DNA from: Ascoidea tarda (nom. inval.)
Lineage: Eukaryota; Ascomycota; Saccharomycetes; Ascoideales; Ascoideaceae
NCBI GenBank assembly: GCA_030560485.1
Contig: JAKTTS010000190.1
Span: 1 to 26,583, forward strand
DNA length: 26,583 bases
Reading direction: 5' to 3'
Below, piece by piece: positions 26,425-26,583 of this stretch. Both the position numbers and the translations under genes were made by a program. A model generated the notes under the pieces. That model was not told the origin of the DNA and searched no databases. It worked only from the letters and a program-made list of their open reading frames with translations. Numbering within the stretch: the stretch's first letter is position 1; the number at the start of each line of letters is the position of its first letter.

Positions 26425-26583
26425 GTATGTACCTCTGGTGCCGTATGGCTCAATCTAGATTTATACTTTGGTTATATCGATGTTCTTGCTAGATCTGCTT
26501 GCTCTGCGTTGTGTTTTCTCGCTGCTTATGCCCTGCTCTCTCCATAGACATATACTAACACAGTTTCCTAATATGGCCCTACA
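26425..26583 (+). other. Intron of the right-edge gene (donor and branch point visible, acceptor outside)
   Basis: The donor GTATGT (26425-26430) and the branch point TACTAAC (26553-26559) are both perfect yeast consensus. The CAG at 26561-26563 is very close to the branch point, and using it would give an immediate TAA, so the real acceptor is probably beyond the edge. Length is at least 159 nt if so. Confidence 0.65.

Noticed and set aside
26561-26563. CAG next to the TACTAAC as the acceptor of the right-edge intron
   Set aside because: It lies only a few bases from the branch point and would give a stop codon two codons after the junction.

Overview
The window is nuclear DNA of a budding yeast (Saccharomycotina). 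Almost every protein has a clear yeast orthologue. Genes are compact and mostly intronless. The two introns visible carry the yeast signals GTACGT or GTATGT, then (G/T)ACTAAC, then CAG. Intergenic regions are AT-rich, apart from GC-rich patches in several promoters. A beta-1,2-mannosyltransferase-type gene and a LYC1-type acetyltransferase, neither known from Saccharomyces cerevisiae, point away from the Saccharomyces lineage. CTG codons are few, and the ones I found do not sit at positions that would settle the genetic code, so I do not name a genus.

Layout, left to right. 1-476: 3' flank of the first gene, with an 8-bp tandem repeat. 477-2557 (-): soluble fumarate reductase (OSM1/FRD1 type) fused to a C-terminal cytochrome b5 domain. 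It has a 92-nt intron after a 14-codon first exon and one in-frame TAA in an otherwise intact frame. 2558-4546: about 2 kb without a convincing gene, containing a GC-rich promoter-like island. 4547-5638 (-): PGC1-like phosphatidylglycerol phospholipase C, divergent from 5850-7097 (+), a mitochondrial-looking DUF1992 protein. 7437-9290 (+): BMT-family mannosyltransferase, convergent with 9492-10250 (-), YTH1. YTH1 shares a GC-rich divergent promoter with 10754-11920 (+), a LYC1-like acetyltransferase, which is convergent with 12051-13691 (-), MTC6. MTC6 is divergent from 13948-15072 (+), a membrane-anchored histidine phosphatase. 15373-16047 (+): PRP38. 16344-17378 (+): CBP3, convergent with 17630-19006 (-), CEG1. 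19141-19215: a degenerate tRNA-Arg-like element. 19316-20500 (-): OLA1, divergent from 20775-23606 (+), SEC21. 24411-25952 (-): CAF40, convergent with SEC21. 26412 to the right edge (+): the first exon and intron of a gene that runs out of the window.

The genes are independent housekeeping functions: mRNA capping, splicing, 3'-end processing, deadenylation, COPI coat, translation GTPase, complex III assembly, lipid turnover and cell-wall glycosylation. They do not form a pathway cluster. SEC21 and CAF40 are also neighbours in S. cerevisiae, in a different orientation. I found no intact mobile element, CRISPR array or dedicated novel system. The points that most merit a second look are the interrupted fumarate reductase, the split gene at the right edge, the tRNA-like element and the unexplained 2-kb interval.
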